Shown: one piece after another, positions 24,646-31,982 of the stretch
Layout: every line of letters begins with the position of its first letter
Numbering within the stretch: position 1 is the first letter of the stretch
Assembly (NCBI GenBank): GCA_019456225.1
Contig: VRUI01000038.1
Coordinates: 1 to 45,750 of the forward strand
From: Planctomycetota bacterium
GTDB taxonomy: Bacteria; Planctomycetota; Phycisphaerae; Sedimentisphaerales; Anaerohalosphaeraceae
Reading direction: 5' to 3'
DNA: 45,750 bases
Made by a program: the position numbers and the translations under genes
Notes under the pieces: model-generated
Told to the model about the DNA's origin: nothing
Databases searched by the model: none
Seen by the model: the letters and a program-made list of their open reading frames with translations, nothing else

Positions 24646-25689
24646 ATGTCAAAGAAATCCATGACTTTGTTATTGGCTTTGGTATGTTTTGTATTTACAC
24701 AGTTAATTTATGGCTGGACAGATTCAGATATTTACGTTAACGGCAAAGTAGATCTTATGGATCTTGCCATGCTTTCCAATAAATGGCTGAGTGCTGTTGA
24801 CCCTGGCGATCCTGTAGACCTTGATAATAACGGAAGTATTGGCATGGGCGATCTTATTACGCTTGCCAACAACTGGGGTCAGATTGCTAACCTTGTCGCT
24901 GTCGGTTGGGGCGTTAACCTCGATGGTAATGACACACCGCCGGGAGGTAATAACTTTACCGACATTGATGCAGGATATACACACAGCCTTGCGGTAAAGA
25001 ATGGAACTGTTTACGGATGGGGTGATAACTTTTTTGAACAGTCTGACACACCTGCAGGGATTTATACTGCTGTCGCTGCCGGTTCTTATCACAGCATAGC
25101 GTTAAGGAGCAGCGGTATCGTACACGGCTGGGGTTATGACGATTATGGACAGGCAACACCGCCCGGAGACGCTGGTTTTATTGCTATTGCAGCGGGCCAA
25201 TTGCACAGTCTTGGCCTAAAGGATAACGGAACTGTCGTCAGTTGGGGAGATAATTCCAACGGACAGACAGAACTCCAGCCTGGTACTGATTATGTCGCAA
25301 TTGCCGCAGGAGGTTTTCATAATCTTGCCTTAAAGAGTGACGGATCTATTGTCGGATGGGGAGATGACTATTATAAACAGGCTACTCCGCCTGGAGGTAA
25401 TGACTATGTTGCTATCTCTGCCGGAAATTATCACAGTCTTGCCTTAAAGAGTGACGGATCTATTGTCGGATGGGGTGGTGATATGTATGGCGAATTAGAA
25501 GATATCCCTGCCGGCAATGATTTTATCGCGATCTCGGCAGGTGTGTGGCACGATCTCGCCTTAAAAAGCAATGGAACTATCGTTGGTTGGGGCGATAATT
25601 CTTTTGGGCAGACCACCCCGCCGCCGGGTGATGACTATGTATCCATTGAGGCAGGAGGAGATTACAGCCTTGCCTTAGAAGCTCAATAA
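24646..25689 (+). CDS. Secreted dockerin-like protein with RCC1-type beta-propeller
   Basis: A 347-residue exported protein. A signal peptide (about 1-24) is followed by a dockerin-like module with the pair VNGKVDLMDLAMLSNKWL and DLDNNGSIGMGDLITLANNW, then seven RCC1-type blades of about 37-38 residues, each with SLALKSDGSIVGWGDN and a DYVAISAGxxH core. RCC1 propellers are protein or ligand binding platforms; in secreted bacterial proteins their partner is usually unknown. The module here is N-terminal, whereas the preceding gene has it at the C-terminus. Two neighbouring blades share 39 identical bases (25323-25361 and 25437-25475), a sign of recent duplication. AGGGG lies a few bases before the ATG. 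Confidence 0.87.
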   Translation: MSKKSMTLLLALVCFVFTQLIYGWTDSDIYVNGKVDLMDLAMLSNKWLSAVDPGDPVDLDNNGSIGMGDLITLANNWGQIANLVAVGWGVNLDGNDTPPGGNNFTDIDAGYTHSLAVKNGTVYGWGDNFFEQSDTPAGIYTAVAAGSYHSIALRSSGIVHGWGYDDYGQATPPGDAGFIAIAAGQLHSLGLKDNGTVVSWGDNSNGQTELQPGTDYVAIAAGGFHNLALKSDGSIVGWGDDYYKQATPPGGNDYVAISAGNYHSLALKSDGSIVGWGGDMYGELEDIPAGNDFIAISAGVWHDLALKSNGTIVGWGDNSFGQTTPPPGDDYVSIEAGGDYSLALEAQ

Positions 25690-25810
25690 GAAGGAACGAA
25701 ACGACCCCAGGTGCTAATGGCACTGTCATATTTTGACGACCCTGTATTGACAGCTTAACCATCCGCACGACCGTTATTTTTCAATTTCGTCGAACGTTAA
25801 TGTTTTTTTG

Positions 25811-25874
25811 CCTCTCTGGCCGACATTTTATGTGACCTCTCCGGCTTTTGGCTCGATTTTTAAGCCAGAGAGGT
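25811..25874. other. Nested inverted repeats
   Basis: CCTCTCTGG (25811-25819) pairs exactly with CCAGAGAGG (25865-25873). An alternative partner, ACCTCTC-C-GGCTT (25835-25847), pairs with AAGCC-A-GAGAGGT (25862-25874). Two mutually exclusive stems share the right arm. There is no T-run on either strand after the stem, so this is not a simple terminator. The 25690-26039 gap holds nothing else recognisable. Confidence 0.5.
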
Positions 25875-26039
25875 TATTATGAGTGCAAATCTATCGTCTT
25901 ACGCTAACAAAGTCAATATTGGATTTTCCGTGTTTGATCATATTTTTTATTCAGACAATTCATTAGCATTCGGAAACGTGCCCGTTAATTTTGCGGCATT
26001 AAGTACTTTACTCTCGGCAAGATGCCAACAGTACGGAGT

Positions 26040-26327
26040 TTACATTTCCGGTATGTATATCTTTTTTGCGTTTACTATTTCTACGTGGGGCGGGATTATC
26101 AGGGGGTCCCTTGATTTTGCGCAGAAGAACAACCCCTTATAGCTTGTCAGGTATTTGTGCCTTGTGAAGATTCCCGGAGGGGATTGCACCACAATAGGAT
26201 CGCTGCTTTTGGCCAGAATATCGAGAAAATCGTCCGGCTCAACCCGCACTATCGCCCCGCTTGCCTTAATAGCGTTAGAGACAGCTGCCGCTGCCGAGGC
26301 GCCCATAGTTGCTGTTGCTGTAGTCAT
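26040..26327 (-). CDS. Small conserved-looking protein of unknown function
   Basis: A 95-residue protein with no signal peptide or membrane helix. After an Ala/Thr-rich start (MTTATATMGASAAAAVSNAI) comes a compact domain: IVRVEPDDFLDIL, DPIVVQSPPG, YLTSYKGLFFCAKS and VEIVNAKKIYIPEM. I recall small proteins with this 'YLTSYKGL...KS...VE...AKKIWIP' layout, unannotated, in planctomycetes and other bacteria. An AAGGGA ribosome site lies about 9 bases before the ATG. It runs opposite to the genes on both sides and is divergent from gspE. An overlapping plus-strand open frame (25879-26142) is judged to be a shadow. The function is unknown. Confidence 0.7.
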   Translation of the reverse strand: MTTATATMGASAAAAVSNAIKASGAIVRVEPDDFLDILAKSSDPIVVQSPPGIFTRHKYLTSYKGLFFCAKSRDPLIIPPHVEIVNAKKIYIPEM

Positions 26328-26473
26328 CAGAAAATTCCCTTAATAAACAGTAATTCAGGTTTTATTAAAATCTTAAGCTCTTCTATGAAATATAGACAGC
26401 CAAAAGAAGGAAATATTACATAAAAAACAATTTTTCTTGTAACATAATCACTCTCTTGAGCGTCCTTTAGTAT

Positions 26474-26542
26474 AGAAGCCTGCTGGTTTAGGGCCGTGTG
26501 TCGGCATTACTACCCGTCTGGAGAACCGCTGGAAGGCTTTTT
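26474..26542 (+). terminator. Structured element ending in a T-run, upstream of the T2SS promoter
   Basis: AAGCC (26476-26480) pairs with GGCTT (26535-26539), extended inward by GGTT/AACC and enclosing GCCG-TGTGT-CGGC, then TTTTT at 26538-26542. It behaves like a terminator on the plus strand but no plus-strand gene precedes it. It may insulate the operon or be the end of a small RNA. Confidence 0.4.
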
Positions 26543-26545
26543 CTA

Positions 26546-26574
26546 TTGATTATTGTTCTTAAATCTAGTATAAT
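26546..26574 (+). promoter_or_regulatory. Likely promoter of the T2SS operon
   Basis: TTGATT (26546-26551), 17 bases, TATAAT (26569-26574). Transcription would start near 26581, about 35 bases before the TTG start of gspE. Confidence 0.6.
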
Positions 26575-26615
26575 AAACGGTTTATGAGAGTTATGTCCAT
26601 GAAAGAGAGTAAAAG

Positions 26616-28322
26616 TTGTTTACAGGAAAAAAACTGGGTCAGTTGCTTCACGAAAAGGGATATATAGACGACACATCCCTTGAAAGTGCTGTGATTCAAC
26701 AGCAGGTTAGAAATTGCAAATTGGGGCGGGTCCTTGTTGATATGGGACAGATAACAAACACTCAATTGAATGAAACTCTTGCGCTTCAGGGGCAGATACC
26801 TACGGCAGATCTCGAAAATATTGAGATTCCGCAGGAAATTATCAGCATGGTCCCTGCCGAAATGGTCAGCAAGTACAACATTCTTCCAATATCACGACAA
26901 AACGGTCAGCTTACGCTTGCGATGGCCGACCCATTCCAGCTCCAGGCGATCGAGGACCTTCGAGTAGTGACAGGTTGTTCGATCCGAAGGCAGTACGGCA
27001 ATCCGCATGAGATGGAACAGGCTATTCTGAAGTATTACGGCAGCAAAGTGGCCAGGATGCTTGACGACCTGATCCCGGATCAGACATCCGATTCTGTCGA
27101 TATTGAGATTGACGGCGACCTTTCGGCTGCGAAACTGCACGAACTTGCCCGCGAGCCTTCACTGGTGAACCTTGTCAACCTGATCCTGCTTGAAGCTATC
27201 GAAGCAAGGGCCAGTGATATCCATATCGAGCCTTTCGAGAAGGAAGTGAAGATCAAGTACCGTATCGACGGGCTGTTGAGCGAAAAATCCAGCTCGCCAA
27301 AGAAACTTCAGGCAGCCATCATCTCCAGGATCAAGATCATGGCGGATATGAATATCGCCGAACGCTTCGTTCCGCAGGATGGGCATATCGAGTTTATGGG
27401 CAAAAACGGTAAGGTTGATATTCGTGTTTCGACGGTTCCGACGATATTCGGCGAGTCGATCACTATGCGTATTCTTGACCGAAGCGCCGCCCTTATCAGC
27501 CTGAAAAAGCTTGGGATGAACCCGACGACTCTTGGCGGGTTTAATCATTGTCTTAATAAGGCACACGGCGTTGTGCTGGTAACCGGGCCGACCGGCAGCG
27601 GTAAAACAACGACGCTGTATGCGGCTCTGAACAGTATTTACTCCCCCACTCAAAAGATCATCACCATCGAAGACCCGGTCGAGTATCAGCTTGACGGGAT
27701 CATTCAGATGCCGGTTAATCCGCGGCGCGGGCTTACTTTCAGCCGTGGTTTGCGGCACATCCTTCGTCAGGACCCGAACATTATCATGGTCGGTGAGATT
27801 CGCGATAAGGAAACGGCCGACATCGCCATCCGGGCTGCACTTACCGGTCACCTGGTATTTTCCACACTGCATACCAATAACGCCGCCGGTGCGATCACTC
27901 GACTTATCGATATGGGCGTCGAACCGTTTTTGCTTGCCAGTTCGCTGGAAGGAGTTATCGCGCAAAGGCTGGTCAGGAATATCTGCCCGTCGTGTAAAAC
28001 GGAATATACGCCGGAAGAAAGCGTTCTAAGCGGGCTGGATAATTCGATCGAAGTGTCCAGGACGAAAACCGTCTATCACGGTAAAGGGTGCAACGAATGT
28101 AACCAGACCGGTATGAAAGGCAGATCCGGAATATTTGAACTTCTTCGGGTGACTGAAAAACTGCGGAAATTGATAGCGACAAACCCGACAACCGAAGAAA
28201 TCCTAGACGCGGCACCGTCGGATCATATCTCAATGCGGCATGACGGTATCGAAAAGATGTTCAAAGGTTTGACAACACCGGAAGAAGTGCTGAGAGTTAC
28301 GCAGGGCATTGAAGAAGAGTAG
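26616..28322 (+). CDS. gspE: Type II secretion ATPase GspE
   Basis: Cytoplasmic hexameric ATPase that powers pseudopilus assembly in type II secretion; PilB-type pilus ATPases are close relatives. The 568 residues begin with an MshEN-type N domain (KKLGQLLHEKGYI), then the C domain: SDIHIEP aspartate-box region at 200-206, Walker A GPTGSGKTTTLY (Lys330), IEDPVEY, Walker B VGEIRD (392-397) and the histidine box GHLVFSTLHTNNA. A four-cysteine zinc motif follows (CPSC, CNEC). The start is TTG 26616: no ATG lies in frame nearby, and MFTGKKLG matches the family start. The ribosome site is weak (AGAGAG). First gene of the operon. Confidence 0.93.
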   Translation: MFTGKKLGQLLHEKGYIDDTSLESAVIQQQVRNCKLGRVLVDMGQITNTQLNETLALQGQIPTADLENIEIPQEIISMVPAEMVSKYNILPISRQNGQLTLAMADPFQLQAIEDLRVVTGCSIRRQYGNPHEMEQAILKYYGSKVARMLDDLIPDQTSDSVDIEIDGDLSAAKLHELAREPSLVNLVNLILLEAIEARASDIHIEPFEKEVKIKYRIDGLLSEKSSSPKKLQAAIISRIKIMADMNIAERFVPQDGHIEFMGKNGKVDIRVSTVPTIFGESITMRILDRSAALISLKKLGMNPTTLGGFNHCLNKAHGVVLVTGPTGSGKTTTLYAALNSIYSPTQKIITIEDPVEYQLDGIIQMPVNPRRGLTFSRGLRHILRQDPNIIMVGEIRDKETADIAIRAALTGHLVFSTLHTNNAAGAITRLIDMGVEPFLLASSLEGVIAQRLVRNICPSCKTEYTPEESVLSGLDNSIEVSRTKTVYHGKGCNECNQTGMKGRSGIFELLRVTEKLRKLIATNPTTEEILDAAPSDHISMRHDGIEKMFKGLTTPEEVLRVTQGIEEE

Positions 28323-28330
28323 GGCACAAA

Positions 28331-28406
28331 CTGGCCTGTTGGCCAGGTTGAGATTTATAATTGATAATTGATGATTGATAATTAAAGGATTCGCCCTTAA
28401 AGGCGA
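28331..28406 (+). repeat. Hairpin-heptamer-hairpin composite between gspE and gspF
   Basis: CTGGCC-TGTT-GGCCAG (28331-28346) lies just after the gspE stop, then heptamers AATTGAT, AATTGAT, GATTGAT (28359-28379) with a degenerate unit on each side, then TCGCC-CTTAAA-GGCGA (28391-28406). The last arm runs into the GAGG ribosome site of gspF. It has the same order and sense as the composite between argB and argD. Confidence 0.8.
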
Positions 28407-28416
28407 GGCTATTTTA

Positions 28417-29655
28417 ATGGCTGATTTTAGTTACAAAGCAGTTGATTCCAGTGGATCTGCAGTTGCCGGTTCGATAGAGGCCATTGACCGCAAAGCGGCT
28501 GTTTCTGCGCTTACCGAGAAGGGGCGCTTTGTTACGGATATTATTGAAAAGTCCGCCGCCTTTTCGGCATCGAAAAGTATCTCCGGCCTTACGAAAGGTT
28601 TTCAGTTCGGCGGGTCCAGGGTCTCCAGTAAAGAAGTCCTTGCGATGACTACGCAGCTTAGTACGGCTCTTAACGCCGGGCTGCCGCTTTACAACGCTAT
28701 CGAGATCATCGGCGCCCAGCAGCATAAGCAGGGGATGATAGAATTGACGACGTCGCTTGCGCAAGAGGTTAGCTCGGGTAGTTCGTTTTCGGAAGCTCTG
28801 GCAAAACATCCGAAGATTTTCAGCAGGCTGTATGTATCGATGGTGCGTGTCGGCGAGATGGGCGGGATCCTTGAAAAAACGATGGTTCAGCTTTCAGAAC
28901 TGCTGACCAGGGATGAAAAGATCAAGAACAATATGAAGAGCGCGCTTGCGTATCCGACCTTTGTACTTACGCTCGGGCTTGGTTCGGTAATTATTATTGT
29001 GGCTTTCATCGTGCCGCAGATCATCTCTACGCTTGGCGAAGGGGTCGCTCTGCCGCTGCCGACACAACTGCTTATGCAGATGAGCCACATGACAGTTAAA
29101 TACGGCTGGATGATGGCAATCGCTATTGTGATGGCGGCTATATTCTTTAATAAATGGAAAAATACGGACGCCGGACTTTTGTCGTGGGATACTTTTTTGC
29201 TTAAGGTGCCGATACTCGGAAAGGTTCTTAGAACGATCTCTGTAGGCAGGTTCGCCAGGACGCTTGGGGCACTTACCTCCAGCGGGATCACAATCCTTGA
29301 AGCGCTTAGCGTTGTAAGAGATACGATGGGCAATGAGAAACTTGGAAGCCTGCTCGACGTGGTCGCCGACAAAGTTAAGGTCGGCCATTCTCTGGCTGAA
29401 CCGCTGGGCGAGTCGGGTGACTTTCCGCCGCTGCTGACGCAGATCGTTTCTATCGGCGAACAGACCGGCAGGCTTGATGAGCTGCTGCTTAACGCGGCAG
29501 ATACATTTGACGGAGAGGCGGATTCGGCTATCACAAGATTTATGGCGATATTCCCGGCACTGCTGATACTTGTGCTGGCTGTTATAATCGGGTTTATTAT
29601 TATCGCAACACTGCTGCCGATCCTTAATATGGATCTTGGCGGGATTGGGATGTAG
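28417..29655 (+). CDS. gspF: Type II secretion inner-membrane platform GspF
   Basis: Polytopic inner-membrane protein that links the GspE ATPase to the pseudopilus. The 412 residues have two T2SSF repeats: the first with ALNAGLPLYNAIEII and FSEALAKHPKIFSRLYV, the second with SSGITILEALSVV and PLLTQIVSIGEQTGRL. Three hydrophobic segments lie at about 180-205, 225-250 and 380-405, as expected. The start ATG 28417, with GAGG 8 bases upstream, gives the family start MADFSYKAVD; an in-frame TTG at 28375 would translate the heptamer repeat and is rejected. The GAGG is the tail of the second hairpin of the upstream composite, so hairpin folding could affect translation. Confidence 0.93.
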   Translation: MADFSYKAVDSSGSAVAGSIEAIDRKAAVSALTEKGRFVTDIIEKSAAFSASKSISGLTKGFQFGGSRVSSKEVLAMTTQLSTALNAGLPLYNAIEIIGAQQHKQGMIELTTSLAQEVSSGSSFSEALAKHPKIFSRLYVSMVRVGEMGGILEKTMVQLSELLTRDEKIKNNMKSALAYPTFVLTLGLGSVIIIVAFIVPQIISTLGEGVALPLPTQLLMQMSHMTVKYGWMMAIAIVMAAIFFNKWKNTDAGLLSWDTFLLKVPILGKVLRTISVGRFARTLGALTSSGITILEALSVVRDTMGNEKLGSLLDVVADKVKVGHSLAEPLGESGDFPPLLTQIVSIGEQTGRLDELLLNAADTFDGEADSAITRFMAIFPALLILVLAVIIGFIIIATLLPILNMDLGGIGM

Positions 29656-29662
29656 GAAAGAT

Positions 29663-29710
29663 AATTACGAATTACTAATTACTAATTGAGAATTCGGCCT
29701 TTGGCCGAGG
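29663..29710 (+). repeat. Heptamer-hairpin composite between gspF and gspG
   Basis: Heptamers AATTACG, AATTACT, AATTACT, AATTGAG (29663-29690) start 8 bases after the gspF stop and run into CGGCC-TTT-GGCCG (29695-29707) followed by AGGC. It matches the second and third parts of the composites at 18750 and 28331. Confidence 0.8.
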
Positions 29711-29713
29711 CTG

Positions 29714-29738
29714 TTTATTAATATGCTTTAATAAAGGA
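29714..29738 (+). promoter_or_regulatory. Hairpin at the gspG ribosome site
   Basis: TTTATTAA (29714-29721) pairs with TTAATAAA (29728-29735), whose end overlaps the AAAGGA ribosome site (29733-29738) of gspG. Folding could limit gspG translation. The stem has only A-T pairs and is weak, so any effect may be temperature-sensitive. Confidence 0.35.
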
Positions 29739-29746
29739 TGTTTGGA

Positions 29747-30166
29747 ATGAATGTTAGACGTAATGGATTTACAATTATTGAGATTCTGGTTGTTGTTCTT
29801 ATTCTAGGTATGCTGGCGGCGTTTGTTGTGCCGGGAGTGATCGAGAGATTCGGTAAGGCTAAAACCGAGATCGCAAAAGCTAAGATGAACGGGCTTATCA
29901 CCGGCGCACTTGAACAGTTTGCGCTGAGCTGCGGAAGATACCCAACGGACGATGAAGGTCTTGCGGCACTTATCGATGCTCCACCCGAACTCGAAGATAA
30001 ATGGGGCCCGAGATACCTCAAGGCCAGTCAAATACTTGACCCCTGGGGCAACCCGTATATCTACATAGAGCAAGGGACCATTAATGACACCTATGATCTG
30101 ATCTGTCTTGGCGCCGATGGTGAAGATGGCGGTGAAGGTGAAAATGCGGATATCTTTAACGATTAA
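29747..30166 (+). CDS. gspG: Major pseudopilin GspG
   Basis: Main subunit of the T2SS pseudopilus. The 139-residue precursor has a short basic leader and the prepilin peptidase site RRNG|FTIIEILVVVLIL (cut after Gly7, Glu12 at +5). The soluble domain has family marks: PTDDEGLAALI, GPRYLKASQILDPWGNPYIY and LICLGADGEDGGEGEN, whose acidic end fits the conserved calcium site of GspG. ATG 29747 is chosen because AAAGGA lies 8 bases before it; the in-frame ATG at 29738 overlaps that site. The prepilin peptidase GspO must be encoded elsewhere. The 3' end overlaps the gspH start. Confidence 0.94.
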   Translation: MNVRRNGFTIIEILVVVLILGMLAAFVVPGVIERFGKAKTEIAKAKMNGLITGALEQFALSCGRYPTDDEGLAALIDAPPELEDKWGPRYLKASQILDPWGNPYIYIEQGTINDTYDLICLGADGEDGGEGENADIFND

Positions 30167-30770
30167 ATCTGAATATCCTCCCGCAAAGAGCGGGTTTACG
30201 ATGGTAGAGATACTCGTCGTTGTCGTGATTATTGCGCTTATGGCGGGAGCATCGGCCGGGCTGTACATGGGAACGTTTAAGAATATGCAGCTGGAAAAGT
30301 CGGCAAAGGAATTCTACCTTGCCGCGAAATATGCAAGGCTTGCCGCGGTTGAAAAACAAACCGAATTTCGCATGGTGATCGACAAAGGCGAAGGCAAGTT
30401 TGTAGTGGTCTATAAAAAGACAAACCCGGAAACCCAGGAACAGGAAGAAGTAATAGTCTCGAACCCGTATACGAAACCTGTGACGCTGCCGGAAGGGGTG
30501 ACAATTGAAGATGTTATGATCGTTCGCTCGATACAATTGATCGAACCGGAAAAGAGAGGCGACCAGGAAAGCCTTGACGAAAACGAAGAGCCCGGGAGTA
30601 TTATCGTATTTACTCCATACGGGACAGCAGACAGCGCGGTGATAAAGTTCGGCAATGGAAAAACGAGCTTTACGGTTTCGGTTTCACCGGCGACGGGAAA
30701 GGTGAAGATAGTACGCGGCGAAACGGAATTGCCGCTGGACATAATCGACCTTGACGAACTTGAAGCGTAA
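30144..30770 (+). CDS. gspH: Minor pseudopilin GspH-like (GspH/FimT type)
   Basis: A minor pseudopilin of 208 residues, beginning with a 17-residue leader and then the prepilin motif KSG|FTMVEILVVVVII (Glu22 at +5). The C-terminal domain has beta strands typical of GspH/FimT (FRMVIDKGEGKFVVV, SIIVFTPYGTADSAVI, TFTVSVSPATGKVKI) plus a charged insertion (PEKRGDQESLDENEEPG). ATG 30144 lies inside the end of gspG, with AAGGTG just upstream, which gives a 23-base overlap and suggests coupled translation. A longer reading from 30108 would add 12 residues before the leader. Assignment to GspH rests on order and domain type rather than strong identity. Confidence 0.85.
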   Translation: MRISLTIKSEYPPAKSGFTMVEILVVVVIIALMAGASAGLYMGTFKNMQLEKSAKEFYLAAKYARLAAVEKQTEFRMVIDKGEGKFVVVYKKTNPETQEQEEVIVSNPYTKPVTLPEGVTIEDVMIVRSIQLIEPEKRGDQESLDENEEPGSIIVFTPYGTADSAVIKFGNGKTSFTVSVSPATGKVKIVRGETELPLDIIDLDELEA

Positions 30771-30792
30771 GGCGTAAAGAGTAAAGAGTTTA
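30765..30792 (+). repeat. Four heptamers overlapping the gspH stop
   Basis: GCGTAAG, GCGTAAA, GAGTAAA, GAGTTTA, 28 bases in a row, the first unit containing the last gspH codon and its TAA stop. gspI starts 15 bases after the array. Confidence 0.65.
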
Positions 30793-30807
30793 AACAAAGC
30801 AGTTGAC

Positions 30808-31263
30808 ATGATAAATTTCAGGAACAACAAAGGTTTTAGTCTTATTGAGATGATCGTCGCTTCGATCATTTTGAGCCTTGCTGTTGTTGCGGTATGTGCG
30901 GTTAGTACGAAATCCATGACAGCGGTCAGGTCGAACCGGGATTATGAAATAGCGTGGGATCTGCTCGACAGGCAACTAACGATGATCGACTATTTCGGTA
31001 TTGAAGAGTTTATCAACCAAGGCCAGATGAGCGGTCATTTTGGCGATGAAGACAGAGAAGGGAAGCACTACTGGTCGGCAAAATGCGAAGAAGGCGAATA
31101 CGACTATCTCTACAACCTGGAGCTAACAGTAATGTGGGGTCCGGAAAACGCGCCGTCAAGTATCTCGGTATTGACAGTGCTCAACGGAACCGGCAGCGAG
31201 ATCGAAGAAAATGAAGAGTCCGAAGGCTCCAGCGAAGGGCAACCAGCCACGGGAGGCAGATGA
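30808..31263 (+). CDS. gspI: Minor pseudopilin GspI-like
   Basis: A minor pseudopilin of 151 residues with the cleavage site [17 protein letters not shown] (cut after Gly9, Glu14 at +5) and a single hydrophobic helix to about residue 30. The globular part ([22 protein letters not shown]) is small and ends in an acidic, glutamate-rich tail ([14 protein letters not shown]) not usual for GspI. In other systems GspI, J and K form the tip complex that starts pseudopilus assembly. Order (between gspH and gspJ) and size support GspI. No good ribosome site is seen before the ATG. The stop TGA overlaps the gspJ start. Confidence 0.82.
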   Translation: MINFRNNKGFSLIEMIVASIILSLAVVAVCAVSTKSMTAVRSNRDYEIAWDLLDRQLTMIDYFGIEEFINQGQMSGHFGDEDREGKHYWSAKCEEGEYDYLYNLELTVMWGPENAPSSISVLTVLNGTGSEIEENEESEGSSEGQPATGGR

Positions 31264-31967
31264 TGAACAGGAAAGGCTTTACGCTGGTTGAGGTTATCGT
31301 CGCGACGATCATCGGGACGTTTATCGCGATGATCGCGGTAAGCTCTCTTCAGATGGTTATTGCGGCGAGAAAATCTGTTGACGAAAATATTGTACTGTCC
31401 GACGAACTGAGGTTTGCCGCCGATATGATGCGAAAGGATCTGACGAATCTGTACCGGGACAGAAATAAGAAAAACATGAAGGTCATCGGCTCGATCGAAG
31501 GACCGAAAGGTATTCCCCTGGTGAGGTTGATTATGCGGATAGTGTCGCCGGCCAAAGCCAGGCCCCAGGCCGTCGAAGGCGACCTGTACGAAGTTGAGTA
31601 TTTTGTCAGGAAAGAGCTCGACAGATCGACGCTGTGCAGAAGACTTTGCCCGATCGTCGGGATCGAAGAAGTTGACGATACCAAAGGCGGGATGCTTACG
31701 GTGATAGCCGAAAACATCATCGGCCTGAATATCCTCTACTATGACGACAATGAGTGGCTCGAACAGTGGCCCGAAGAAATGCAGCGGTTTCCTTCGCTGG
31801 TGCAGGTTACCCTGATAGCGGGCAAACTGGAAGACATGAAAGACCTTGACATACTCGAAGAGGCGAAAACAGAAACGAAAATGTTTATTGTGAACTTTCC
31901 GAGAACCGGACAGGAAAAACTCACTAGCGAAGAAGATTCCGAGAGTGAAAGCCCGATGCTTAACTGA
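31263..31967 (+). CDS. gspJ: Minor pseudopilin GspJ-like
   Basis: A minor pseudopilin of 234 residues, larger than gspI, as is usual for GspJ. It shows the site [17 protein letters not shown] (cut after Gly5, Glu10 at +5), an N-terminal helix, then a domain with [18 protein letters not shown] (the GspJ-type helix) and [11 protein letters not shown]. It ends in a Ser/Glu-rich tail. Two adjacent ATGs, 31260 and 31263, are possible; GGAGG at 31252-31256 is better spaced (6 bases) for 31263. The start overlaps the gspI stop, so translation is coupled. It probably acts in the tip complex with GspI and GspK. Confidence 0.85.
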   Translation: MNRKGFTLVEVIVATIIGTFIAMIAVSSLQMVIAARKSVDENIVLSDELRFAADMMRKDLTNLYRDRNKKNMKVIGSIEGPKGIPLVRLIMRIVSPAKARPQAVEGDLYEVEYFVRKELDRSTLCRRLCPIVGIEEVDDTKGGMLTVIAENIIGLNILYYDDNEWLEQWPEEMQRFPSLVQVTLIAGKLEDMKDLDILEEAKTETKMFIVNFPRTGQEKLTSEEDSESESPMLN

Positions 31968-31982
31968 TTTGGCGGTATTATT

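Noticed and set aside
24646-25689. Two genes (dockerin-like and RCC1 part) instead of one
   Set aside because: The reading frame is continuous with no stop, ribosome site or start between the two parts, and only the first part has a signal peptide.
25879-26142. Plus-strand open frame of 87 codons with a GAGAGG site before its ATG
   Set aside because: It overlaps the better-supported minus-strand gene at 26040-26327, its product has no recognisable pattern, and the GAGAGG is part of an inverted repeat.
26474-26542. Possible c-di-GMP (GEMM) riboswitch before the T2SS operon
   Set aside because: The conserved core bases and two-helix layout of GEMM could not be found, and the element lies upstream of the likely promoter.
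28375-28416. TTG start for gspF inside the heptamer repeat
   Set aside because: The ATG at 28417 gives the family start MADFSYKAVD with a good ribosome site; the earlier codons translate repeat DNA.
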